Source: Hemibagrus wyckioides (Eukaryota; Chordata; Actinopteri; Siluriformes; Bagridae). From it: DNA of 64,000 bases. Where the stretch lies: positions 6,344,259 through 6,408,258 of the forward strand of contig NC_080714.1 in the NCBI RefSeq assembly GCF_019097595.1. Direction: 5' to 3'. The translations under genes and the position numbers were made by a program. Position 1 is the stretch's first letter. The number at the start of each line of letters is the position of its first letter. Below are positions 12,801 through 25,448 of the stretch, piece after piece. The notes under the pieces are model-generated. The model made no database searches, was not told where the DNA came from, and was given only the letters and a program-made list of their open reading frames with translations.

Positions 12801-14370
12801 TAAAATCTGTACATGTAACTGTACATAATTTAATTCTGCTGTTAACAGAAAGAATTTCCAGTCTCCCAGGGACTCGTTCACAATCCGCTCAAAACTGAAC
12901 ATCTGTTCAACACACGTACTACTGTTTAACTTTACACTTGTAGAAGATGATAGAATGATTTATAATCCCTCACACTTTTAAATCTGCTTCCTCCTCGGGG
13001 TCACGGTCATCATCTCTGGTTAGTTCATAAAGGATCTGAAGCTACTGTACATCCAGAGTTCTGTAAAGCTGCATTTAGACCATGTCTATTATTAAAATTT
13101 TGGGTTGGGGTGGGTTATATGACATATTTCTCATAATATTGTAGGTCCTGGCAGCTTTCCTAATTCCATTGTTGCCGGGTTTGACATATTTCATTCGTTC
13201 CTATTGAAATAGTTTAAATATGTTTGGATAAAATTATTTAGTGGAACTGCTAGTGCATGCCAACCTTAGCAAAAGTCTTCAGGTATTGTGGTATGATGTT
13301 TTAGCCAGTTCTAGTAGGGAAACGGTGGTTTGTGGAGGGTCCAAATACTTTTTTCACCAGTTTCTAAATACCATTCGGTTCTTTTAATCATTAGCATATC
13401 CTCAGGGCAGTATAACTGCAATCTGCAAACAAACGTGTCCATATCATCCATCTTTAGGTTTAGATACAGAGCTTTAGATACCTACATATGACTGTAAGTT
13501 AGAAACCAAGGTTTTAAGGAGGTGAAGAAAACGTGTTACAAAAAGGCAGTACGGGTTTAATGGTGGATGCTGCAATTATGTCACCCGCTGCACGTGCATT
13601 ATAGGCTCAGCAGAGTTGGTTTAAATGTGGTGAAAATGAGAGCCAATGGGCCACCCGGCATACTTCTGTATACTTCTCACATCTGGCACCATATAGGTTA
13701 AAACCAGGGCCTTCAGTTTATAAGAGCAGCCTAAACAAATCCCTGCATCTGAAAAAAATGACACTCTATAAGTTACAGAGGCTCTGTAATTTATCACAAG
13801 ACCCTAGAAGTGATCATATACATACGTCAGGCTCCTCATGAGACTCTCTGAAGATAGAGAAGCCTTCATTTTCTCCCAGACAGTTTTTTTTTTTTTTTTT
13901 ATTGAAGCCTGATTATCCAAAATTGTTTTTCCGAAGTTAAAGATAATTAAGGGCATTAACTGACAACAAAGGCACAATCATAGGCAGCAATTCAGTTTTG
14001 TTTGCTCATGGGATCTGCTTAAATGAAAACAGGTTAGGTGAAGGAGCTGATGTACACAGACATGCATTATGGGTTTTAAAGAAGCGGTATAAACTGCAGC
14101 GCAACCTCAGATCATACACGATTTTGTTTGGAGGCAGAGAGTCGAAGAGATTTAGGCATAGGGTTCTCAGACTATTTGCAACCAGGCAGACATTTTTATA
14201 AATGTAATTTAAGTGTGTAAATGATATAATGTGTGCTATAATATTATGGATATTAATTAAAGTCAAAAATATGTATTCCAGTAAGCAGTCAACCATACTA
14301 ACAAATAAAAAAATAATAAACGTAATGACTCATGATTTCAGCAACAAATAAATTACTTGTGGACCTCCTG
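9869..14370. other. adgra2 intron 1 interval, no gene seen
   Basis: Low-repeat DNA with a cagacagacaga run at 10002-10018, a CA-rich patch at 10430-10490, a poly-T tract at 13887-13903 and a CA repeat at 11806-11819. Several 60-100-codon open frames occur, without domains or splice context. Positions 10550-10740 are GC-balanced but unrecognised. Confidence 0.45.
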
Positions 14371-14377
14371 GGTATGA

Positions 14378-15502
14378 AGTGAGGAGGGCGTGGCCTCTGT
14401 GCCAGTCTGTTACTGGAAAGGAGGTGTGGCCACTATATCTGTCAATCACAGTGAAAAAGCTTTACTTTTGTACCCATCAGTCAAAGCGTGGAGGTGTGGC
14501 CTTTGTACCTGCGTACCACAATTTAATTTAAGGGGCTTGGCCCTTGTACCTGCCTGTCACAGTATAATTGAAGGAGGTGTGGCCTTTGTACCTGCCTGTC
14601 ACAGTATAATTGAAGGAGGCGTGGCCTATATACCTGCCTGTCACAGTATAATTGAAGGAGGTGTGGTCTTTGTACCTGCCTGTCATAGTACAATTGAAGA
14701 AGGCGTGGTCTTTGTACTTGCCTGTCACAGTATAATTGAAGGAGGTGTGGCCTTTGCCTGTCACAGTATAATTGAAGGAGGTGTAGCCTTTGTACCTGCC
14801 TGTCACAGTACAATTGAAGGAGGTGTGGCCTATATACCTGCCTGTCACAGTATAATTGAAGGAGGTGTGGCCTATATACCTGCCCATCACAGTATAATTG
14901 AAGGAGGTGTGGTCTTTGTACCTGCCTGTCATAGTACAATTGAAGAAGGCGTGGTCATTGTATTTGCCTGTCACAGTATAATTGAAGGAGGTGTGGCCTT
15001 TGTACCTGCCTGTCACAGTACAATTGAAGGAGGTGTGGCCTATATACCTGCCTGTCACAGTATAATTGAAGGAGGTGTGGCCTTTGCCTGTCACAGTATA
15101 ATTGAAGGAGGTGTGGCCTATATACCTGCCTGTCACAGTATAATTGAAGGAGGTGTGGCCTATATACCTGCCTGTCACAGTATAATTGAAGGAGGTGTGG
15201 CCTATATACCTGCCTGTCACAGTATAATTGAAGGAGGTGTGGCCTATATACCTGCCTGTCACAGTATAATTGAAGGAGGTGTGGTCTTTGTACCTGCCTG
15301 TCATAGTACAATTGAAGAAGGTGTGGTCTTTGTACTTGCCTGTCACAGTATAATTGAAGGAGGTGTGGCATTTGTACCTGCCTGTCACAGTATAATTGAA
15401 GGAGGTGTGGCCTTTGTACTTGCCTGTCACAGTATAATTGAAGGAGGCGTGGTCTTTGTACTTGCCTATCACAGCGTAAGTGAAGTAGGTGTGGCCTCCC
15501 AC
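14378..15502. repeat. 42-bp minisatellite, about 23 clear copies
   Basis: The unit is about 42 bp: cagtataattgaaggaggtg, then tggcctttgtacctgcctgtca. Twenty-three units can be counted from about 14565 on, after a degenerate head from 14378. Two units lack six bases (gtacct) and are 36 bp. Because the unit length is a multiple of three and free of stops in several frames, it reads as long open frames on both strands (372 codons plus, 341 codons minus). On the plus strand it reads as a HSIIEGGVAFVPAC-type 14-residue repeat. Variant units recur in a fixed order (VVFVP followed by IEEGVV), so blocks of units were also duplicated. It lies in adgra2 intron 1 and is not considered a gene. Confidence 0.92.
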
Positions 15503-15604
15503 TATTAAATCTAACACTATTAAAATCAGCTGCTCTGTATGATAATGATTCACACTGTATCACATCTATCTTTCATACACTAGACTGTTGATTATAGATA
15601 CATT

Positions 15605-15640
<36 letters not shown>

Positions 15641-15819
15641 AGCAACACCAGAGAATGAAAAGTACATTATCTATCTCTTTATTTGTAGTCTTAAAGAAGC
15701 AAACATCCCTTTCTTTTTAAAAAATGTATGGTCCAAAGTAAAAGTGTTACTATGTCTCTGCTGGATTGAGATTTTTCGTTACAAAGCAGTTCATGAGAGG
15801 GGAACCGAGCAGGGAAAAC

Positions 15820-15862
<43 letters not shown>

Positions 15863-16103
15863 CAAAACGTCCCCTCAGATTTTCTACTAATGAAGCCTAA
15901 GAGCCCAATTACAGCGGCTTCACAGCAGGAGTGGTCTGGTGTGTGTATGTCTGCATGTGTGTGTGTGTGTGTAGGTGTGTATGGTGCTTTGTGTGTGCAT
16001 GACTGTAGGGATTGCATGACCAATTCAAACCCAAGCATAATCACATGCATTTCTGTTTCTAGATATATCGTATACGCAAATATAAGTGTGTGAGAAAAAC
16101 TTG

Positions 16104-16135
<32 letters not shown>

Positions 16136-17035
16136 AGTCTCAGAACAGAAGCGAGGCTGCTCTGCTCTTTGTTAAAGGGCTCCTATTCTCTCTGGAGTTC
16201 TTCAAGTGCCACCGCTGCTGCTTGACAGCCCGGTCCTAATCAGCCGCCTGGCTAAGACCACATTACACACACACACACACACACAGAGCTCCACATACTC
16301 TCTGTGCCCAGGAACCCACACTCTGTACAGCCAGGTCTGAGTGCTGCTGGAGGGGGATGGAGGTCCAGAGAAACACTCTGCAGGAAAAAGCCACTCAAGG
16401 AAAAGCAGAACTGAGCGTGTGTGTGTGTGTGTCCTGGGGCTTGTTCTCTATGAAAGGGGTCAAACGTGTGAGTCCACTCACATACACAGGCACACGCATG
16501 TTCTCACACACACACACACACAGTAATTAAAACAAGGTGGGTGCATCACTTCTGCCAAAATAAATGCAGATAGTTATATCTGTATCAGTGCTACACGGGC
16601 TACGCTACAACCTAGAGCCTTGTGATATTTGATAGCGAATTTTATCCGACAAAATTAGCTGTAGGAAACAGTAAACAGGTCATTTCATTTCCTGGAAGTA
16701 CAGACCAAGTGCAGCTCTTGTAAATTGTCTCTATGTGGGTGATTCTGAGTCAGCAATGTCTCATGCGAACTCACTATATTAGCTTTTTCTACATTGCTAC
16801 CTCAAGTAACAGGCTAAAACAGGAACTAGCTTTCGACAAAAGAAACCGGCTAAAAACAACTATAACTTTAAATCGGTTTCTTTAAATTATGGTATTAGCT
16901 AAAATGAAAAGTGAGCTAAAGAAACATTCCTGCTAAATGGCTAGAGAGATGTTAAAAACAAAAAGAAAGCCACAAATCATGCTATTCGTTAATTAGCCTA
17001 CTTTTCACTAGCCACCTCTAGCATGTTGAGATATC
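15503..17035. other. intronic interval rich in CA/GT repeats
   Basis: Holds a (CA)15 tract at 15610-15639, a TG/GA tract at 15818-15862, GT-rich sequence at 15938-15975, (GT)15 at 16107-16135, CA tracts at 16263-16285 and 16505-16521, and otherwise unremarkable AT-rich DNA. No gene was recognised. Confidence 0.6.
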
Positions 17036-17039
17036 ATAG

Positions 17040-18115
17040 TTCATGTTACTGTGTAATATTAACTCAGGATGTTCCCACAACATTCACAAAATTCGATCTT
17101 CCTCAGAATATTACCCCAGAATGTTACCTCAACATACTATGGTAGCATGCTACCTCAGAATATTGCCTCAAAAGGTTACCTCAACATTCTATCTAAGCAT
17201 GCTATTTCAGAAAGTTACCTCAGAATGTTACCTCAGCAGGCTATCCTAGCATATTACCTCAGAATATTACCCCCCATAATATTAACTCAGAATTTTACCT
17301 CAACATACTATGATAGCATGCTACCTCAGTATATTGCCTCAAAAGGTTACCTCAACATCCTATTGAAGCATGCTATTTCAGAACGTTACCGCAGAATGTT
17401 ACCTCACTATGCTATCCTAGCATGTTACCTTAAAATATCACCTTATAATATTAACTCAGAATGTTACCACAATATTCTATCTTTCTCATTATATTACCCC
17501 AAAATGTTACCTCAACATTCTGTTAGCATGTTACCTCAGAATATTGCCTCAAAAGGTTACCTCAACATTCTATATAAGCATGCTATTTTAGAAAGATACC
17601 TCAGAATGTTACCTCAGAATGTTACCTCAGCATGCTATCTTTCCATGTTATTTCAGAATGTTACCTCACCATGTTACCTCACCATGCTATCCTAGCATGT
17701 TACCTGAGAATGTTCTCTCAGATCACCTCATTTTGCTATCCTAGCATGTTACCTCAGAAGATCACCTCAGAAAGTTAATCTTAGCATGCTATTGCAGATT
17801 GTTACCTTAGCATGCTATCTCAGAATGTTCTCTCAGATTATTATCTCAACATGCTGTATTACTATGCTACCTCAGAATAATACCTCAGAATGTTACCATA
17901 ATGTTCTACCTCAGCATGCTACCTTAGCATGCTATCTCAGAATGTTCTCTCAGAATATTACCGCAACATGCTCGATTAGCATGTTCCCTCAGAAAATTAC
18001 CTCAAATTGCTCCGGCAGCATGCTATCTCAGAATGCTACCTCAGCATCCTCCTATAGCATGTTATTTCAAAATGTTACCTTAGTGTGATACCTCAGAATG
18101 TTTCCTCAGCATCAC
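17040..18115. repeat. degenerate 13-bp minisatellite, about 80 units
   Basis: The unit is 13 bp with two main forms, aatgttacctcag and catgctatcctag. A clear run of eight exact-length units can be read around 17600-17720. Higher-order blocks are visible: the segment tattgcctcaaaaggttacc recurs at 17161, 17332 and 17542, spacing about 170 and 210 bp. Since three units equal 39 nt, long open frames with a 13-residue period appear (MLPQNVTSACYLS-like); these are not interpreted as protein. Confidence 0.85.
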
Positions 18116-18305
18116 CTTGCTCGCGATTTTAGCTAGCTTTATATTATATATCAGCCTCATTAACACATGCTACAAATGTTGTTATAAAAGCAAAGGGTTA
18201 AATGTTATGTAATGTCTCTGTATGATAAATCTGTAATTAAAATAATGCATTAGCGTGTAAAATGCAAATGATGCAAACCTAGTTTAGCTGATGTACAGGA
18301 CATGT

Positions 18306-18306
18306 T

Positions 18307-18349
<43 letters not shown>

Positions 18350-18352
18350 CAC
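18306..18352. repeat. (CA)n microsatellite
   Basis: Nearly uninterrupted CA dinucleotides over about 47 bases. A GA tract follows at 18450-18472, and CT/TA tracts at 18955-18988 lie further right. Confidence 0.9.
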
Positions 18353-18988
18353 AAGGCTGGATTGGGCCAAAACCCTTGAGCACAATGAGCACTTAGTGCT
18401 TAAATGCATCTTGAAATGTGAATACATGGCTTTGTTAAAGAAGCCTACAGAAGAGAGAGAGAGAGAGAGAGAGACAGACAGGCGGACAGACTGTATAATA
18501 TATATATATCAGTTCATCATGCAGAGACAAATCTGAATTACAATACAGAAAAGCTTGGGCATTTCATCATCTCTTCATTCGCTCTCTTTCTCTTTCCCTG
18601 CTTTTATAGATTTTGGCTTGAAATTCCTCCTAATTCAGTTTCCATATTTTGATGACATTAAACATATATTTGAACCTGGCACACGGCAGTCAAGCACATT
18701 GCTAGCATACTGCACTTCATACGCTTTCCATTTTCACAAATACATTTTCACTTTTACTTCTTTTTCCAGATTCAGATTTGGATGTTAAAAGGCAGGCTGC
18801 CGATATGAACGTCATTTTTTGTGTCCTCAGACCATAACTGACCATCTGATTTAATAACAGTTTGTTTACAGAAATAAATAAAGAAGAGTGTGATCCAAAT
18901 CGAGTTATATGGCATATTTAAAAAAAAATCATGATGCTTTCATGTTCATGATCTCTCTCTCTCTCTCTCTCTCTTATATATATATATA

Positions 18989-19240
18989 GGGAAGGGGGTA
19001 ATTTCAGTAATTTCAGTAATTTCAGTATTATCTGTGCTAATATATTGATGATTGTGACACTTTTAGATGATATCAGATGGTAGTTGGAACAGCGATGGCT
19101 TAAATCTCCCCATATTGATAACACTGCCATAAAACCGCTTTATGAAAACAATTAAACTAACATGCTAGCAAAAACAGATGTTTTTCTCCTTCTACAGTAC
19201 CTCATCTGTGGTCACCTCAACATCCCTAAGCTTAGGGTGT
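18989..19240. repeat. dispersed 250-bp repeat, copy 1
   Basis: Nearly identical to 38071-38303: I count about five substitutions, plus two extra nine-base atttcagta units here. It directly abuts the left end of the inverted-dimer Tc1-like element in both places. It may be part of a larger element or of a duplicated segment. Confidence 0.8.
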
Positions 19241-20110
19241 ACTATATTGCCAAAAGTTTTGGGACACCCCTCCAAATCATTGAATACAGGTGTTGTTTTT
19301 CAGGGGTTGGGCTTGACCCCTTAGTTCCAGTGAAAGGAACTCTTAATGTTTCAGCATACCAAGACATTTTGGACAATATCATGCTCTCAACTTTGTGGGA
19401 ACAGTTTGGGGATGACCCCTTCCTGTTCCAACATGACTGTACACCAGTGCACAAAGCAAGGTCCATAAAGACATGGATGAGAGAGTTTGGTGTGGAGGAA
19501 CTTCACAGAGTCCTGACCTCACCCTGATAGAACACCTTTGGGAGGGATGAATTAGAGAGGAGACTGCGAGCCAGACCCAAACTGGGACGTCTGCCTTTAC
19601 ATGCACATGAATGTAATATGGAGTTGATCCCGCCCTTTCAGCTATAACAGCTTCAACTCTTCTGGGAAGGCTTTCCACAAAGTTTAGGAGTGTGTTTATG
19701 GGAATTTTTGACCATTGCTCTAGAAGTGCATTTGTGAGGTCAAGGACTGATGTTGGACGAGAAGGTCTGGCTCGCAGTCTCCACTCTAATTCATCCCGAA
19801 GGTGTTCTATCGGGTTGAGGTCAGGACTCTGTGCAGGCCAGTCAAGTTCCTCCACACCAAACTCGCTCATCCATGTCTTTATGGACCTTGCTTTGTGCAC
19901 TGGTGTACAATCATGTTGGAACAGGAAGCGGCCATCCCCAAACTGTTCCCACAAAGTTGGGAGCATGAAATTCTCCAAAATGTCTTGGTATGAAGCTGAA
20001 GCATTACGAGTTCCTTTCACTGGAACTAAGGGGGCAAGTCCAACCCCTGAAAAACAACACATGAATTCAATGATTTGGAGGGGTGTTCCAAAACTTTTGG
20101 CAATGTAGTA
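19241..20110. mobile_element. inverted-dimer Tc1-like element, copy in adgra2 intron 1
   Basis: Both ends carry actatattgccaaaagtttt-type terminal repeats. The left part (19241-19577) is a truncated plus-oriented copy of the 3' half of a Tc1-like transposase gene; the right part (about 19583-20110) is a longer copy in minus orientation. The minus frame reads HDCTPVHKARS and, 34 residues after the Asp, SPDLNPIEHL, so the second Asp and the Glu of a D34E catalytic triad are visible, but the N-terminal DNA-binding half is missing. Non-autonomous and defective. The internal junction (gagccagacccaaactggga) is the same as that of the copy at 41369, read on the other strand. Confidence 0.85.
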
Positions 20111-20600
20111 TATGTCTACATTTCAGGCCACCACACAGCCATATGTGAGTGACAGCTTGATTACATTATGATTATGATTTGGACCCAATGCTGCTCGGTT
20201 ATAGCTGAGTACAGATTCAAAATATTTTGCTGAGAGTTGGGTCAAACATGAACAAAACATTCTCCGGCTTTGCTTGTGTCGTGGTCAGAATTTTAGGCTT
20301 GGTCAGCAGCATGTTGTTGCGAAAACATACAACGTGCAAAAGTATCTGCTGGAGGCTAGCTTGCTGCTTTGAGGCTCGTTACAGAATGTACGCTTCTATA
20401 TCTGTGTGTGTGCGTGTGTAGCAATAACAAAGTGACCAATGGCCGGCACACTCCCATTACATTTTGAAATTATAGGTTGCGTCTGAGCCACGTGTGTACG
20501 TGTGTGTGTGTTTACGCCAAACTCTTCTCCAGTCTAAAATTAAAATCTGGATTATATAAACGCTATAATTACAGAGAGGAGGACGCAGACTTATTTTAGA
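20111..20600. other. intronic interval, no feature seen
   Basis: Unique-looking sequence with short GT runs near 20403 and 20500. Small open frames have no recognisable domain. Confidence 0.4.
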
Positions 20601-20619
20601 CGACTGCGGCTATGAACGC

Positions 20620-21245
20620 CCTTCCCACACACACATATATACGCACACACACATACACACACACACGTACACACACAAACTTACTCACTCACACACACAC
20701 ACACACAATATGCATCCACAGAAAGTGGGCAAGTCTCGCAATAAACCGCAGAAAGCTTGCAGTCATCTGAGTGTGTGCAAACACAAATGTGATGCATTTA
20801 AGGTTTACATGAACTGTGCAACCACTGCAAAGCTAACAGTTAGTGTTTCAGTGTTTACTCTTAATAATGGGAATGTGAAGCAGAGCTTTAATATTCGCTC
20901 TGGAAACCAGAATCATGCCTTCAAAGTCTCTTTCTATATACGTGTGTGTGCGTGTGTGTTTGTGTGTGGGAATGTGTGTGTGAGCATGAATGCGTGTGTG
21001 TGTGTGTGCCTTCAAGTGTACAGTGTGTGTGTGAGCATGCATGCATGTACGTGAGTGTGTGTCTGAGTGTGTGTATAAATGTGTGTGTGTGTGTGTCCCT
21101 TCAAATGTATATGTGACTATATGTGCATGTGCGTGTGTGTGTGTGTGACCATACTTGCATGTTTGAGTGTATATGTGTATGTGTGTGTGTGTGTGTGTTT
21201 GACCATACTTGCATTTGTGAGTGTGTGTGTGTGTGTGTGTGTGAC
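20620..21245. repeat. CA/GT-rich degenerate microsatellite region
   Basis: CA-rich 20620-20708, then GT-rich 20940-21243 with imperfect units such as gtgtgtgtgtgaccatactt, the last being repeated at 21135 and 21190. The apparent Cys/Val-rich or Thr/His-rich proteins here are repeat artefacts. Confidence 0.85.
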
Positions 21246-21514
21246 CCAAATAACTACACAATGTTGTCCTGGCCAGCAGAAATTCCCATTGAGGAAACAA
21301 AGAGAGAAGGCATGCATCAACTCTGATGAGTGAAAACAACATGTATTTCAAACAAAGCCTGTTTTATAGCTCAGGATTTAACTCTTTAATGTCCTCATCT
21401 TCAGTAAGTACAGTGAAAACAGTGTGTAATAAATACGACCTGGTAAGACCTGATACTGGGTTCTGGGAAGGTTTTAAGTTCAAATCAATAGAAGCTCCTG
21501 ATGCCCCTAACCTT

Positions 21515-21574
21515 GGAACACACTGGAACACGCTGGAACACACTGGAACATGCTGGAACACACTGGAACACACT
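21515..21574. repeat. 10-bp tandem repeat, six copies
   Basis: Six consecutive ten-base units of ggaacacact type (variants ggaacacgct and ggaacatgct). A small local minisatellite with no coding meaning seen. Confidence 0.85.
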
Positions 21575-21892
21575 CACACTCTTATTAAGTTTTTAATCAG
21601 GTGTGCTGGAGCCAGTGGCCGAGCCTGAGGAAGATCCACAACACTGTGATTTAATGCACTGAGTATAAACACACAGAAAATATACAGTGTATCTATACAG
21701 TGTATAACATGAGGAGAAGAGTGAAGGGGAAAAGCTACAGCTGAAATGGAGTAAGATGCTCACGGGTGGAGAAAGAAGGAAAAAGAAAGGGATTGGCATT
21801 TTTTGGAGTCAGATAAGACGAGTGCAGTGAAAGGAAAAACTATCCAAACATTGATTCCTGCTGTGCTCTGGGAAGAGCATGAGAACATATCA

Positions 21893-21959
21893 ATCTCTCT
21901 CTCTCTCTCTCTCTCTCTCGCTCTCATACTCTCTTACTCTCACTCTCTCTTTTTAACAT

Positions 21960-22002
<43 letters not shown>

Positions 22003-22106
22003 TTCATTTCTATCTCTCTCCCTCACTCTCTCTCTCTCCTTTCTCTTACTCTCTCTCTTTCTAACATGCTTTCTCTCTCTCTCTTACTCTCACTCTCTCT
22101 AACATG

Positions 22107-22139
<33 letters not shown>

Positions 22140-22152
22140 TTACACACACACA
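21893..22152. repeat. (CT)n microsatellite with interruptions
   Basis: About 240 bp of CT dinucleotides with recurring interruptions such as ctctaacatgctctctct, which appears three times, showing block duplication. A short CA tract follows at 22142-22156. Confidence 0.9.
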
Positions 22153-22159
22153 CACGCTA

Positions 22160-22657
22160 CTTAAGGGATTTTGTAAGCACAAACGTCCATCTTTTCAGCT
22201 ACACAAATAAACCCTGCTTTCATTCTGCTGTAACAACTCCACAGAGAATCCCAGATTTCACCTTGACCAGCATGCCAGAGGTCAAAGGTCGAAGTGTGTG
22301 TGCGGCAGCAACAGGTGTGATGAGAGTCAGATATCGTGGGTTGCAGTTGTTTTTCTTTTTTCTTTTTTTTTTTGATTTATGGCCACTCCCTTTCTCACAC
22401 GTGTACACACACACACTCTTTTTGCTTTTTCCCACAAAAGTAAACGGACTATCTCCGGGAACACCAGTGCTCCGAGGACGCCCTTCCACACAATTCCCAG
22501 GATATCTGTCAGGAAGGTTTTTCAAAATACACACACACACACACACATATGCACACGCACACTTGTTTCTGACTACAACTGTTCTGACTTTACTCATGGA
22601 CACAAATACAATCTTGTTTCACATACCAACCTGGACCAACTGACACACACATATGAG

Positions 22658-22688
<31 letters not shown>

Positions 22689-22925
22689 CCATTTGTTGCG
22701 TACAGCAGCTGTCTGAAGGAGTATGAATTCACACACTCACATTCTTCACACACCCCATGCCCAGTGCCAAGGACACTACAGTGTGTGTGTGTGTGTGTGT
22801 GTTTTCATTCTTGAACAGTTATGTCTTGATGTCAATAAGAATAAGGTGGTCATGCCTAGCTGGTGAACTGCTCCTTACAACAACTTAAAAACAACTAAAT
22901 GATTTTTCTAAGTAAATTTCCTGTA
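22160..22925. other. intronic interval with CA/GT microsatellites
   Basis: CA tracts at 22528-22548 and 22656-22684 and a GT tract at 22781-22802 separate unremarkable unique sequence. No exon was recognised. Confidence 0.5.
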
Positions 22926-22934
22926 CTGTGTAAA

Positions 22935-23241
22935 TGTGTGGATGGATGGATGGATGGATGGATGCATGGATGGATAAATAGTTGAATGGATGGATAGTTG
23001 GTAGGTTGAATGGATAGATGAATAAATGGATGGATGGATGGATGGATGGATGGATGAATGGATGGTTAGTTGGTGGGTTCAATGGATGGATGGATGGATG
23101 AATGGATAGTTGGTTGAGTACATGGATGAAGGGATGGATGAAAGGAGGTATGGATGAATAGATGGATGGATGGATGCATGAATGGATGAATGAACAGATG
23201 GATGGATGAATGACTGGATGGATGGATGGATGGATGGATGT
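22935..23241. repeat. (GGAT)n degenerate array
   Basis: About 300 bp of ggat/tgga tetranucleotides with interruptions (gttggtaggttgaatgga and relatives). The minus-strand His-Pro-Ser-Ile open frames are products of the repeat. Confidence 0.92.
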
Positions 23242-23433
23242 TCCCTGCATTATATATTGCACTATATCCAGTGATGTTCAACTTAGCTAAGAATAAACTA
23301 GAATATATTTATCAGTATGAACATCAGTTCATTATTAAAGGGAAGCCACCAAAAAATTCAGACAAATAAGTATCCAAAAAAACAGTACTTTAATTTTGGT
23401 TAAACAAGACTGCAAGAAATACGCATAATATAG

Positions 23434-23845
<412 letters not shown>

Positions 23846-25318
23846 CTTTATTGAGGCTGTGAGGCTTTAAAAAAATAAAATGAAAAAGTATGTTCTGTTT
23901 TTTCCTTTTTTGCTCTTTTCTAGTTTTCGTGCTTGGAACAGAATCAACAGTGAAAATGTTAGCCACGTGGACTGATTACTGATTTGAAAAAGCACCATAT
24001 TGATGGTTTCTCTCTCTCTCTCTCTCTCTCTCCCTCTCTTTGTTTAATCTCGTATTACTGCAGAATTACCCGAAAATCCAGCATCCACCAGAGTGCCGCA
24101 GTTCCTGATTACACAGATGCTAAGCTCAATAAACGCTCCTGCATTATACTTCAATCCAGAACGATGGACTTCCTGTCGTTTTTGAGTCTATCCTTAATAA
24201 CCTTGTAGACCGAGTTAAAAAGAATGAAATCAGGGTGAACAAACCGGTGAAGACGAAATTCAGCAGAAGTCTCTGATGCTGCTAATGAATTCTTCCAGTG
24301 CTTTATTCCTCTTATACCTCAGCACGTTGCTAACGATTTTATACTAACGATTTAATGAGGCGTCCGAGTCGGAAAGTTTACTCTAGGTGGGGTTTTTTTT
24401 TTATTTTTTTGTTTGCTAGCATTATCCACTAAAGTGTTATTTAAAGAGGTCAAAAGTGAACTTGCCGTTTGCAGTCCCACACAGACACACACTTTATTAT
24501 CTGTTACATGTTTTCTCACTCCTTCGCAATTTATCTTCTTGTCTGCCGCCTCCCCTGCCTGTCCTCCCCCTCGCCAGTCCCCATGCAGGCGCGCGTAATT
24601 AGCTCTAAACACAGAGGCCCTCTCGTCCACATCTGGAAGAGGTTTGGGTATGGCAGTTTCCTACCAGCACGGCTAAATATTTAGATTCAGCCTCGCTGGT
24701 GTATGGCTGAACCCAGGAGGAAGGGAAGAGAAGGGAAGAGAAAAGGATTTTGGGGTGGGGGGGTGAGAGAAGGAAAAAAGGAAGAGTGAGAGGGAGCGTG
24801 AAGGATAGAGCGGCTGAAAGTACTCTTTTTCTTTGTCGCATGAATGCCAAATCCACTTGCGTATGCAGGTTTGGTGTTTATTAGAACTTTGAGCTGTGAT
24901 GGAAAAGTTGGGCTGCTGTGAAAGATGAAACTCCAGACTCATAAGAACACACACACACACACACAGTCTCAAACTCAGCCAGAGGTGAGGATGCAAGGCC
25001 ACCGGATTTAGTGCTTCATCTGTTGACGGAACCGCAAACAACAACAACCTGAATCCAGCTGAACGGAGCCCGAGACACACGGAACTCAGACGCAGGATCT
25101 GGGACTTGGGAAGGAACGAGAAGGAAAGTGGGAGTGGAAGGATAGGGGGAAGGAGGGATTAACCCCTTCTTACACTAGTAAAAAAAATAAACAACCACTG
25201 ATGGGATTCATTCGTACTTGTGTTCATATCAAGGGACCAAATTTTCAGCAAAATTTTCAAGCATGATCTCTTATTATTGGACGAAATCTAATTCTGACAT
25301 CATCTTACTCACTAAGCC
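23846..25318. other. intronic interval; possible regulatory block at 24430-24690
   Basis: A CT tract lies at 24010-24037 and a CA tract at 24947-24966. The interval 24430-24690 is complex, with a CT-rich and CpG-containing core (gcaggcgcgcgtaattagct) followed by mixed sequence; it is an enhancer candidate only by appearance. No coding exon was identified. Confidence 0.35.
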
Positions 25319-25320
25319 AA

Positions 25321-25356
<36 letters not shown>

Positions 25357-25415
25357 ATCTGTCTGTCTTTCACTCTCTCTCTCTCTCTCTGTCTCTCTCT
25401 ATCTGTCTGTCTTTC

Positions 25416-25447
<32 letters not shown>

Positions 25448-25448
25448 C
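25321..25448. repeat. (CT)n array with duplicated block
   Basis: CT dinucleotides with the block gtctctctctatctgtctgt, then ctttcactctct, present twice in tandem. No coding meaning. Confidence 0.9.

Noticed and set aside
14378..15502. Possible CRISPR array
   Set aside because: Units are directly adjacent with no unique spacers, and the genome is vertebrate.
14390..15553. Frames of 372 codons (plus), 341 and 202 codons (minus) with 14-residue repeats
   Set aside because: Product of a 42-bp minisatellite inside the adgra2 intron; coding on both strands at once is a repeat property.
17043..18088. Frames of 100-208 codons with a 13-residue period
   Set aside because: Three units of a degenerate 13-bp repeat make 39 nt, so frames stay open by arithmetic.
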